Source: Phycisphaerae bacterium
GTDB lineage: Bacteria > Planctomycetota > Phycisphaerae > Phycisphaerales > Phycisphaeraceae
Direction: 5' to 3'
Assembly: GCA_002688155.1 (NCBI GenBank)
Contig: NZCH01000130.1
Coordinates: forward strand, 1-14,469
DNA: 14,469 nt
The notes below the pieces were generated by a model. That model made no database searches. It worked only from the letters and a program-made list of their open reading frames with translations, and was not told where the DNA came from. Below, in pieces: positions 1 through 6,360 of this stretch (the stretch's first letter is position 1; every line of letters begins with the position of its first letter). Both the position numbers and the translations under genes were made by a program.

Positions 1-396
1 CGGTGTAAATGTTTTCACCGTCCGTGCGTAGTCTCCACACGCGACCAGCAGTGACGCGATGCCACCGAACCCGTTGAGCAGTGCGACCATCTGCGGCATG
101 CCGGTCATCGGGACCCGCAAGGCCAACAAGAGCCCGATGGTCGCACCGATCGCCACGGCGATCGCGATCCATGCCAGGCTCACCAGAAAGTTCTGGGCCG
201 GGTTCGCGTCCTTATTGATCAGCAAAAACGTGACGGCACACGCCAGCAGCATGCCCAGCGACGAGATCAGGTTCCCCCGCGCCGCCGTCTTGACCTTGCT
301 GAGCATCTTCAACCCGAGGATGAATAACACCGCCGCAAGCAGGTACAGAAGCGTTACATACGATGGATCGAAATTTGATTCGGCAAGTATGAGCAT
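1..396 (-). CDS. pntB: NAD(P) transhydrogenase beta subunit, N-terminal part (cut by window edge)
   Basis: This is the membrane subunit of the proton-pumping transhydrogenase, which transfers hydride between NADH and NADP+ at the expense of the proton gradient. The first 132 residues are present; the rest, including the NADP(H)-binding domain III, lies beyond position 1. Four hydrophobic segments are visible at about residues 13-31, 43-61, 70-93 and 105-121. Family-typical stretches include KVKTAARGNLISSLGM and VPMTGMPQMVALLNGFGG; the latter matches the conserved region before the NADP domain in PntB proteins. The ATG at 396 is the only reasonable start; no strong Shine-Dalgarno precedes it. 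It is the last gene of the pntAA-pntAB-pntB operon, 107 bp after pntAB. The identification is firm; completeness cannot be judged. Confidence 0.93.
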   Translation of the reverse strand, partial: MLILAESNFDPSYVTLLYLLAAVLFILGLKMLSKVKTAARGNLISSLGMLLACAVTFLLINKDANPAQNFLVSLAWIAIAVAIGATIGLLLALRVPMTGMPQMVALLNGFGGIASLLVACGDYARTVKTFTP

Positions 397-463
397 GGCG
401 GAACGATTCAGATATTTCGATTCCCGAAGGCCAACGCGCCGAAGCCCGGCGATCCAACATCAA

Positions 464-491
464 ATCGGGAATCGGCGATCGCAGATCGCAA
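464..491. repeat. Four degenerate 7-bp tandem units between pntAB and pntB
   Basis: The gap between pntAB and pntB contains four consecutive heptamers: ATCGGGA, ATCGGCG, ATCGCAG and ATCGCAA. Each shares ATCG at its start. The gap is otherwise non-coding. Similar period-7 stretches with different sequences occur in other gaps of this window (793-813, 2648-2668, 9291-9304, 9371-9391). Confidence 0.7.
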
Positions 492-503
492 GTGACGGGT
501 CCT

Positions 504-785
504 CTATTTCGACTTGAACATTCGCAACATCCGGTTGGTGACGACATATCCTCCAACTACGTTGATGGTCGCGAAGACGACAGCGAGAAGCCCGAGGATC
601 ACGCCCACGTCCCCGAAATGGTCGCTGAACGAGCACATCAGAGCCCCCACAATGGTGATACCGCTGATCGCGTTCGATCCGCTCATGAGCGGGGTGTGCA
701 GCGTGGCTGGCACCTTCGTGATCACTTCAAAACCGATGAAGATCGCGAGGACGAAAACGATGATGCTGACGATGAATGGGTCCAT
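504..785 (-). CDS. pntAB: NAD(P) transhydrogenase alpha subunit 2 (membrane part)
   Basis: A 93-residue membrane protein corresponding to the C-terminal membrane section of one-piece PntA. In three-subunit enzymes it is a separate chain that forms part of the proton channel with PntB. Three hydrophobic segments are seen at about residues 3-22, 37-57 and 60-83. The family motifs EVITKVPATLHTPLMSG and ISGITIVGAL are present; the T-P-L-M-S-G stretch is highly characteristic. I chose the ATG at 785, which begins MDPFIV, instead of an in-frame ATG at 836, because homologues start close to the first membrane segment and the extra 17 residues look like translated intergenic repeat. A GGAA lies just upstream. 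It sits 104 bp after pntAA and 107 bp before pntB. Confidence 0.93.
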   Translation of the reverse strand: MDPFIVSIIVFVLAIFIGFEVITKVPATLHTPLMSGSNAISGITIVGALMCSFSDHFGDVGVILGLLAVVFATINVVGGYVVTNRMLRMFKSK

Positions 786-792
786 GGGGTTT

Positions 793-813
793 CCAATTCT
801 GGATTTTGGATTC
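793..813. repeat. Three degenerate 7-bp tandem units between pntAA and pntAB
   Basis: Read on the minus strand, the gap holds GAATCCA, AAATCCA and GAATTGG in direct succession. This is a second period-7 stretch in the pnt operon, with a sequence unrelated to the one at 464-491. It lies a few bases upstream of the chosen pntAB start. Confidence 0.6.
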
Positions 814-889
814 AAACGTGCCGATGCCCGAGTCAAGAAATCGGCAATTACAGACCAAACATGCCCGGACGTGCCGGCCAGCGCTTGAC

Positions 890-2050
890 TCAGTTACTTT
901 CACTCATTGCATTTTTCACCATTTCGTTCACAACCTGCCCGTCGTGTGTGATGGTGGGGCCTTTGATGAGTTCGTCGTTCATGTCGAGTGCGAGGTTTCC
1001 GTTGTCGTCGAACAGTTCGGTCAGGAATGACCGCATGTTGTTTGCGTAGGCGAGGCTCGCGTGTGCGGGGACCAGCCCCGGCAGGTTTGTTTCACCGACC
1101 ACAGTCACGCCCTGGTCAGTCACAACCGTTTGACCGGGCTGGGTCGCGGCGCAGTTGCCCCGGCCCGTGTCGGTGTCGGCAGCCATGTCGACGATGACGT
1201 CACCCGCGTGCATTTGCGCCACAACATCATGATCGATCAGCAGCGGCGGCGCTTTGCCGAAGATCGCCGCCGTGGTGATAACACAATCGGCGGCAATGAT
1301 GGTCCTTGCCATGAGTTCCTGTTGTTTTTCGCGTTGTTCGTCGGTCTGCTCGCTAGCGTATCCGCCTTCCGTCTGCGCGTCCGCCTGCCGGGCAGGCAGT
1401 TCGATGAACCGTGCGCCCAGACTTTCAACCTGTTCCTTGACGACCGGGCGTACATCGTATGCTTCGACGCGTGCACCCAGACGTTTGGCGGTGGCGATCG
1501 CCTGCAGGCCCGCGACGCCGGCGCCGATCACGAATATTTTCGACGGTGCGATGGTCCCGGCGGCCGTCATCATCATGGGGAAAATCTTCGGGCACTGCCG
1601 CGCCGCGAGGATGACGGACACGTAGCCTGCCATGTTTGCCTGCGAACTTAACACGTCCGCCGCCTGTGCCCGGCTGATGCGCGGCAAGAACTCCATCGAA
1701 AACGTCGTCACGTTTCGTGCCGCCAGCGCTGCGATCAGCTCAACGTGCTTCATCGGCGCGAGCATGCCGACGAGCAGTGACTTGGGCTTGAGCGTTCCGG
1801 CTTGCTCCGTGCTGATCGGCCCGATGGTCAACGTCATGTCGGCGTCGGCCCAGTGCGTGATGGCTTCGGTTGCCGACGCGATCATTGCGCCGGCATGCTC
1901 GAACGCGTCATCGGTCTGATGCGCGCCGTCACCCGCGCCGGCTTCGACGACAATCTGCACATTCAGGTCGGCCAGACGTTTGACCACCGAGGGCACCATT
2001 GCCACACGCGTCTCATCACTGTCGGTTTGATTGGGGACCCAAATCTTCAT
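890..2050 (-). CDS. pntAA: NAD(P) transhydrogenase alpha subunit 1 (NAD-binding part)
   Basis: A 386-residue soluble subunit that binds NAD(H) and passes hydride to the NADP(H) domain of PntB. The N-terminal alanine dehydrogenase/PNT domain spans about residues 4-135 and includes ETRVAMVP (13-20). The NAD-binding Rossmann domain follows, with GAGVAGL at 176-182 and the acidic residue at the end of the second strand in EAYDVRP (196-202). The conserved stretch ETNLPGLVPAHASLAYANN (320-338) is typical of PntA. The protein ends before the membrane part, so this is the split form, with pntAB as a separate gene behind it. A palindromic insertion encodes PARQAD at 219-224 (see 1383-1397). The ATG at 2050 begins MKIWVPNQ as expected for the family. 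It is the first gene of the operon and is divergent from yjbQ. Confidence 0.96.
   Translation of the reverse strand: MKIWVPNQTDSDETRVAMVPSVVKRLADLNVQIVVEAGAGDGAHQTDDAFEHAGAMIASATEAITHWADADMTLTIGPISTEQAGTLKPKSLLVGMLAPMKHVELIAALAARNVTTFSMEFLPRISRAQAADVLSSQANMAGYVSVILAARQCPKIFPMMMTAAGTIAPSKIFVIGAGVAGLQAIATAKRLGARVEAYDVRPVVKEQVESLGARFIELPARQADAQTEGGYASEQTDEQREKQQELMARTIIAADCVITTAAIFGKAPPLLIDHDVVAQMHAGDVIVDMAADTDTGRGNCAATQPGQTVVTDQGVTVVGETNLPGLVPAHASLAYANNMRSFLTELFDDNGNLALDMNDELIKGPTITHDGQVVNEMVKNAMSESN
1383..1397. repeat. 15-bp palindrome GCCTGCC-G-GGCAGGC inside pntAA
   Basis: Two perfect 7-bp arms flank a single base. It is read in frame as part of PARQAD, in a linker of PntAA just after the second Rossmann strands where family members vary. 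It could be an inserted short palindromic repeat or merely a GC-rich coincidence. No second copy is present in this window. Confidence 0.6.
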
Positions 2051-2098
2051 GCAGGCGTTCCGCCAAAGTCCCGGAATGGGGGCAACACCTTAACGAAA

Positions 2099-2115
2099 AT
2101 GACATGCCCTGTCAT
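2099..2115. promoter_or_regulatory. Operator-like inverted repeat ATGACA-N5-TGTCAT between pntAA and yjbQ
   Basis: A perfect 6-bp inverted repeat with a 5-bp spacer lies in the 137-bp gap between the divergent pntAA and yjbQ starts. On the minus strand, TATAAC (2128-2123), one mismatch from the -10 consensus, lies just upstream. A transcript for the pnt operon could therefore begin within or next to the inverted repeat, which is where a repressor site would sit. No good -35 box was found, so the promoter is weakly supported. The regulator is unknown. Confidence 0.4.
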
Positions 2116-2187
2116 GTAAATCGTTATAGCGCGACACGCGTTACGCTCGCATCGTATGTTCACGTCCCCGCGCAGTATGATTTGCGC

Positions 2188-2586
2188 ATGAACCGATTCA
2201 ACGTAACGACCTCACAGCACAGCGAGATGATCGACATCACCGATCGCGTCCGACAGGTTGTGAGCGACGCGAACGTCAGCGCAGACAGCGTGATGGTTTA
2301 CGTCCCTCACACGACGGCCGGCATCACGATTAACGAGAACGCGGACCCGGACGTCGTGCGCGATGTCCTCAAACAACTCAACGAGATGGTGCCGTGGGGT
2401 CAACCTTTCTACCGCCACGGCGAAGGCAACAGCGCTGCCCACGTCAAGGCGTCCATGATGGGTTCGAGTGTCACCGTGCTGATCGACGCCGGCCGGCTTG
2501 TGCTTGGCACCTGGCAGAGCCTGTGGTTCTGCGAATTTGACGGTCCGCGCACGCGGGAGGTGATCGTGCAGGTGCGCGGTGGATGA
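2188..2586 (+). CDS. yjbQ: YjbQ family protein (UPF0047), secondary thiamine-phosphate synthase-like
   Basis: A 132-residue single-domain protein; the family usually has about 130-140 residues. Conserved blocks are PHTTAGITINENADPDV (40-56), RHGEGNSAAHVKA (76-88), and GRLVLGTWQSLWFCEFDGPR (102-121), containing the GTWQ signature and the histidines shared by the family. E. coli YjbQ has weak thiamine-phosphate synthase activity; the physiological role in most bacteria is unsettled, so no firm function is assigned. The ATG at 2188 matches the family N-terminus; the reading frame is open further upstream, but that part is unrelated to the family. The gene stands alone, divergent from the pnt operon, and 240 bp before the glycosyltransferase gene. 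Confidence 0.93.
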   Translation: MNRFNVTTSQHSEMIDITDRVRQVVSDANVSADSVMVYVPHTTAGITINENADPDVVRDVLKQLNEMVPWGQPFYRHGEGNSAAHVKASMMGSSVTVLIDAGRLVLGTWQSLWFCEFDGPRTREVIVQVRGG

Positions 2587-2647
2587 GGGTGACGCATGCC
2601 CAGGGATCCAAGCCGGATCCGCCAGCAAGCGACCGGGCCAAAAAGAT

Positions 2648-2668
2648 CCGGGCCCCGGGCCCCGGGAG
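2648..2668. repeat. GC-rich 7-bp tandem repeat (CCGGGCC) before the glycosyltransferase gene
   Basis: The 240-bp gap 2587-2826 contains CCGGGCC, CCGGGCC and CCGGGAG in direct succession, a third period-7 stretch. The tract could form a stable hairpin but is not followed by a T-run, so I do not call it a terminator. The rest of the gap shows no clear promoter. Confidence 0.6.
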
Positions 2669-2826
2669 CATTATCGGACGGTCCAACTGCTTGGGTTTTT
2701 CAGATTTTTCCGGTTGTATGACCTGTGCGCTTAACCGGCGTCCCTTCCACGACGATACCGAACACGCCGCAGTTCGTGTACGTGCGCCTTTGTTCGCCAT
2801 CTTTGCCGGGTCGAGGAACGTTTCTT

Positions 2827-3741
2827 ATGAATCTGCCACGCATTTCCGTCGTTATTCCCAGCTTTAATCAGGCAGCCTATCTCGAGTCCGCCATCTGCTC
2901 CGTGGTGGACCAGAGTTATGAGAATCTCGAACTGATCGTGATCGACGGCGGATCGAACGACGGAACCCTGGATATTCTGAGCATGTATGAGCCGGAGATC
3001 AGCTTTCTGATCAGCCGGTCGGATCGTGGTCCGGCGCAGGCGATCAACAAGGGCGTGAGCAAAGCAACAGGCATGATCGTCGGGGTGTTGCACAGCAATG
3101 ATCTATACATGCCTGGCGTATTGCATCACGTCGCTCAAACGATGGAAACCGACAATGGACTCAACTGGGTTGTCGGCGATACGCAATTGATCGATGAATA
3201 CGACGAACCAGTGCACATCGAGCATGCGTCAACACCAGAGTCGTTTTGTTCGTTCTTGATGCATGACTCGGGGTTATTGCCATCAGGGTCGAGTTTTTTC
3301 CGGCACAGTGCGCTTCAGTTCGTTGGGTCGCTCGACGAGTCATTGCACTTTGCATTTCATTACGATCTGGCGTGCCGGCTGTATCGCAGCGGGCACCAAC
3401 CGTATATCACGTCACACCCGCTGTCTGCGAAACGTTTGCGAGATTCGGACCAGGCAACGGGGTACACGATCGCCAACGGCATTGAGTTCATCGACACCGC
3501 CCGGCGTTATGCCGGCGAGCTTTCGGCCAGTAAACGCGCTGAATTGCTGCGCAACTGCGATGAGCGCGAACGCATCTACGTGCTCGCACAGTCGGAGTTC
3601 TACGGGCCGGACGGACGCGATTACCTGTGGGACCAACTGGTCGGTCACCCGTGCTGGGTGCGAGATCCTGCTTTCCGGAACGCGTTGGTGCACGGCTCGG
3701 CACGTCCTGTACCGCAGCCGGCGATGCGCCACGCGGCGTGA
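2827..3741 (+). CDS. Family 2 glycosyltransferase
   Basis: A 304-residue cytoplasmic protein with an N-terminal GT-A fold and no membrane segments. The start of the fold is ISVVIPSFNQAAYLESAICS (6-25), followed by LELIVIDGGSNDGT (34-47), the standard nucleotide-sugar-binding block. The position that normally reads N-S-D-D before a tyrosine reads H-S-N-D (89-92), so the first aspartate of the metal-binding DxD-type motif is replaced by asparagine while the second is retained. The region FVGSLDESLHFAFHYDLACRL (about 170-190) corresponds to the acceptor-side block with the E/D-x-D-L-A-x-R-L pattern. The start is ATG 2827, with GAGGA ten bases upstream; a more upstream ATG at 2725 lacks this. It probably transfers a sugar to a surface polysaccharide; substrate unknown. 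It converges on ybaB. Confidence 0.88.
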   Translation: MNLPRISVVIPSFNQAAYLESAICSVVDQSYENLELIVIDGGSNDGTLDILSMYEPEISFLISRSDRGPAQAINKGVSKATGMIVGVLHSNDLYMPGVLHHVAQTMETDNGLNWVVGDTQLIDEYDEPVHIEHASTPESFCSFLMHDSGLLPSGSSFFRHSALQFVGSLDESLHFAFHYDLACRLYRSGHQPYITSHPLSAKRLRDSDQATGYTIANGIEFIDTARRYAGELSASKRAELLRNCDERERIYVLAQSEFYGPDGRDYLWDQLVGHPCWVRDPAFRNALVHGSARPVPQPAMRHAA

Positions 3742-3863
3742 GATGCGATCATGTGACTGGCTCGGGACACACGTAAACTGTATCGTCGCGTTGCGCAGAT
3801 CCGCCCCAACTGGCGCATCCTCGCATACCACCGTCAGCCTTATCCCGCATACCGCGGGCCACG

Positions 3864-4238
3864 TTACGACCCCGACCCGGACAGCATTTGCTCGATCCCG
3901 GGAATGTTCACACCGGCCGTGAGTTCACTGACCTGGGCACGGACGACGTCCTGGGTCTTTGCCAGCGCCGCGTTGAATGCGCCGGCGACGAGCTGTTCGA
4001 TCATGCCCTGATCGGCTTCGTCACCTTCGCCCGCAAGCGTCGCGAGCATCGAATGGTCCAGCTTCACCGACAGGACCTGCATGCGTCCGTTCATCACGAC
4101 GCGCACAGCGCCTGCCCCCGCGTCTGCTTCGACAGTTATGCGATCCAACTCTGCCTGAAGCTGCTCGTACTTTTCTTTGAGCTGACCGCTCTGACCCATC
4201 AACGCGGCCAGACCTTTTAGATTTTCGAACATACTCAT
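3864..4238 (-). CDS. ybaB: YbaB/EbfC family nucleoid-associated protein
   Basis: A 124-residue protein, slightly longer than the usual 100-110. It begins MSMFENLKGLAALMGQSGQLKEKYEQLQAEL, the typical amphipathic first helix, followed by the strand region VRVVMNGRMQVLSVKLD and a C-terminal helical part. The family forms dimers that bind DNA and is usually encoded next to dnaX and recR. A clear AGAGGT (4250-4245) lies six bases before the ATG at 4238 and overlaps the dnaX stop codon, which supports both this start and translational coupling to dnaX. The gene is 10 bp after dnaX. No recR follows: the next gene is the convergent glycosyltransferase. Confidence 0.93.
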   Translation of the reverse strand: MSMFENLKGLAALMGQSGQLKEKYEQLQAELDRITVEADAGAGAVRVVMNGRMQVLSVKLDHSMLATLAGEGDEADQGMIEQLVAGAFNAALAKTQDVVRAQVSELTAGVNIPGIEQMLSGSGS

Positions 4239-4248
4239 TCTGTGACCT

Positions 4249-6105
4249 CTACGGCTCGGTGTTGTCTTTCGCCTGTCGTGCACCGACCAGCGATGCGTCG
4301 AAAACGTCCATGACTGCACTGACCAATGGTAACGCCATAACCCGGCGGCTCTCGACGGAACGTGATGGCTGGTGCTGAGTTTGCTGATCGTTAATGTGCG
4401 TTGGCGGGCCTGCAGCCGCGGCGGGCTCGAGGGGAGGCGCCGGCTCATGCGCCGCGGGCTTGAGGGCCGTCGGCTTCTGCTGCTCCGCGGCATCGTGCAC
4501 GACATTCACACGCATCGGCCGGCCCGTGACCGATTCAAGCAACTTGGCCAACTGCTTGCAACGCTGATCGGTAATAAAACGCGCCAAATCGTTCTGGCCC
4601 GGCAGGGTGGCAACCTTGACGAAGCTGTCCTCCACGCCGAGCAAAGTCAGTTGCTTTACCCAGACAAGCGACGCCCGCTTGGCTGCGAGCTGTTGCACGG
4701 TCTGCCACAACTGATCCGCGTCAAACTCCTGCACAACCGGCGTGGACGCCCGGGACGATCCGGGCGCGGACGGTGACGGTCGTGGCGGCGCAACCGCTGC
4801 TTGGGGTGGCGGTGAATCAGCCGTGGTGCGCTCAATCGCCGGTGATGGCGTTGATGTCGCCGGTGAACGTGTCGCCGCGGGCCGGCCGGCGGCTTGTGCG
4901 GCATTGTCACCTTGCCGCGCTAGCGCGTTTTTTTTTACGCCTCCCGCGGGGGCCACAAGCAGCGCCGTGATATCCGCCAGTTTTTCCGACAGCGCAAGCC
5001 GCGCCACCCCCGCGTCAAGTAGCGCCCTTGGGTTGGCGCTGGATTTGAGCATGCGCTCCAGGCTCTCGCACAACGCGATCATGTGCACCAAGCCTTGCGC
5101 GTCGAATCGCTGCGCCTGCGCTTCGGCAGCATCGAGTGCTTCGCCCGACAACTCGACCAGTTCACTATCCCGGCCACACGTAACGATCCGCATCAACTGA
5201 TGCAACCGATCGATCAGCGACTCGATGATCTGATCCATCGCCACGCCGTGCTCAAGCAGCGCGGCTGTCTGCTTGAGCGCGTCTGCGACGTTGCCATCCG
5301 CCAGTGCGCCGATGAGCGCGGCGACCCCTTCCTGTGGCGGCAGGCCGAGCATGCGGTTCAGCACGTTCATCGTCATCGGCTGCTCGCCGGTCGAAATGAG
5401 CCGATCCAGCAGCGACAGCGCGTCGCGCATGGACCCGTTGCCCAACTGCGCCAGCCGGTGCAGCACGGCGTCTTCAGCTTGCGCGCCTTCACCTTCGAGC
5501 ACGTGGCGCAACTGCTCCATGATCACGCGCGCGGGGATGTTGCGGAAATCAAACCGCTGGCAGCGTGATTGGATCGTCTGCGGCACCTTGTGCGACTCGG
5601 TCGTGCACAAGATGAACTTGACGTGCGGCGGCGGCTCCTCCATCGTCTTGAGCAGCGCATTGAACGCCGCGCCCGAGAGCATGTGCACTTCGTCGATGAT
5701 ATACACCTTGTATCGCCCGTTGTCGGTGGGCGACAGGCCGGCGTTGGCGATCAGTTGCCTGGCCTGATCGACGGAGTTGTTCGACGCGCCATCGATCTCA
5801 ATAACGTTCAGGTCCTCACCGCGCATGATTGCCTCGGCCATACGCTGCTGCACGCCCTCGTCGGGAAACTCGTCGTGGTTCGGCGGCTCGGGACAATCTT
5901 CAACCGTGTCCGGCGCATTGAGCGCCCGGGCGAAAATCCGCGCCATCGACGTCTTGCCTACGCCGCGCGTTCCGGTGAACAAAAACGCGTGGGCGACTTT
6001 GTCCTGCGCGATTGCGTTACGCAATGTCTGCGCGATCGGCTCCTGGCCGACGACCTGGCCAAACATCGTCGAACGATACCGGCGTGCCAGAACGGTGTAA
6101 GACAT
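4249..6105 (-). CDS. dnaX: DNA polymerase III subunits gamma and tau (clamp loader ATPase)
   Basis: A 618-residue tau-type protein that, with delta and delta-prime, opens and loads the sliding clamp and organises the replisome. It starts MSYTVLARRYRS at ATG 6105 with GAGG seven bases upstream; an ATG at 6138 is less likely. Walker A GTRGVGKTS is at 45-53, Walker B YIIDEVHML at 135-143, and the SRC motif of sensor/arginine-finger type at 180-182. The zinc module normally inserted between residues 63 and 95 has only one cysteine (C71) instead of four. A Pro/Ala-rich linker follows (about 395-470), then a folded C-terminal domain (about 470-550) corresponding to the tau-specific region, and another disordered tail. 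A nine-A run after codon 389 may produce a short gamma form (see 4916-4945). Upstream is the SRP RNA gene, downstream ybaB. Confidence 0.97.
   Translation of the reverse strand: MSYTVLARRYRSTMFGQVVGQEPIAQTLRNAIAQDKVAHAFLFTGTRGVGKTSMARIFARALNAPDTVEDCPEPPNHDEFPDEGVQQRMAEAIMRGEDLNVIEIDGASNNSVDQARQLIANAGLSPTDNGRYKVYIIDEVHMLSGAAFNALLKTMEEPPPHVKFILCTTESHKVPQTIQSRCQRFDFRNIPARVIMEQLRHVLEGEGAQAEDAVLHRLAQLGNGSMRDALSLLDRLISTGEQPMTMNVLNRMLGLPPQEGVAALIGALADGNVADALKQTAALLEHGVAMDQIIESLIDRLHQLMRIVTCGRDSELVELSGEALDAAEAQAQRFDAQGLVHMIALCESLERMLKSSANPRALLDAGVARLALSEKLADITALLVAPAGGVKKNALARQGDNAAQAAGRPAATRSPATSTPSPAIERTTADSPPPQAAVAPPRPSPSAPGSSRASTPVVQEFDADQLWQTVQQLAAKRASLVWVKQLTLLGVEDSFVKVATLPGQNDLARFITDQRCKQLAKLLESVTGRPMRVNVVHDAAEQQKPTALKPAAHEPAPPLEPAAAAGPPTHINDQQTQHQPSRSVESRRVMALPLVSAVMDVFDASLVGARQAKDNTEP
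4916..4945 (-). other. Candidate dnaX slippage site (GGGAGG, A9, palindrome)
   Basis: On the coding (minus) strand, codons 390-393 read GTA AAA AAA AAC, a run of nine A (4936-4928). GGGAGG lies three bases before it (4945-4940), and the perfect palindrome CGCGCTAGCGCG follows directly (4927-4916). If one A is added or the ribosome shifts -1, the new frame reads K-K-K-R-A-S-A-R then TGA. If one A is lost or the ribosome shifts +1, it reads K-K-T-R then TAG. Either event yields a protein of about 394-398 residues that ends after the clamp-loader core, like gamma. E. coli dnaX uses a -1 ribosomal shift and Thermus thermophilus dnaX uses transcriptional slippage on nine A. Function here is inferred. 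Confidence 0.7.
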
Positions 6106-6200
6106 TTCCAATCCTCGAGGCGTCAGTTCGCTGATCAAACGATTGCCTGCGGACGATCACGCATCAAGTGCGTCGTTCGGCCCCTGGTTGTTTGGCCTTT

Positions 6201-6215
6201 AACTTTCGGACTTTC
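6201..6215. repeat. Short degenerate repeat between ffs and dnaX
   Basis: AACTTTC and GACTTTC occur with one base between them in the 120-bp gap between the SRP RNA and dnaX. The same GACTTTC word recurs at 9371-9377 in another gap. Only two units are seen, so this is weak by itself. Confidence 0.4.
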
Positions 6216-6225
6216 CAATACCGTT

Positions 6226-6360
6226 GCGAACCGTCCAACCAGACGGCCAGGACACCGACGGCACCGGGCAAACCGCACTTAGGGCTGCTCCGGTCAAGGC
6301 CTGACCCGGTTCATGGGCCTACCCGTGCACCGGGCCCAGCCGCCTGGTTGGGCGATTCGC
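6226..6360 (-). ncRNA. ffs: Signal recognition particle RNA (4.5S-like)
   Basis: The RNA partner of Ffh in co-translational targeting. On the minus strand, CCAUGAACCGGGUCAGG (6317-6301 region) and AGCAGCCCUAAGUG (about 6289-6276) are the two halves of the conserved Ffh-binding helix 8; the symmetrical loop elements CAGG and AGCA are intact. Flanking helix 5 is long: CCAACCAG (6351-6344) pairs with CUGGUUGG (6242-6235), and GCGAAUCG (6360-6353) pairs with CGGUUCGC (6233-6226). GCAC/GUGC and GGG/CCC pairs continue inward. The apical tip reads CCU-UGAC-CGG where most bacteria have a GGAA tetraloop. I see no convincing Alu domain, so I call the short type; exact ends are uncertain. It lies upstream of dnaX, as in Bacillus. 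Confidence 0.87.

Noticed and set aside
2648..2668. GC-rich tract as a terminator after yjbQ
   Set aside because: It is a 7-bp tandem repeat with no T-run behind it; the T-rich stretch at 2696-2709 is too far and interrupted.
5569..6282. Plus-strand ORF of 237 codons opposite dnaX and into ffs
   Set aside because: It runs antisense through the Walker A and B regions of dnaX and into the SRP RNA; no domain.
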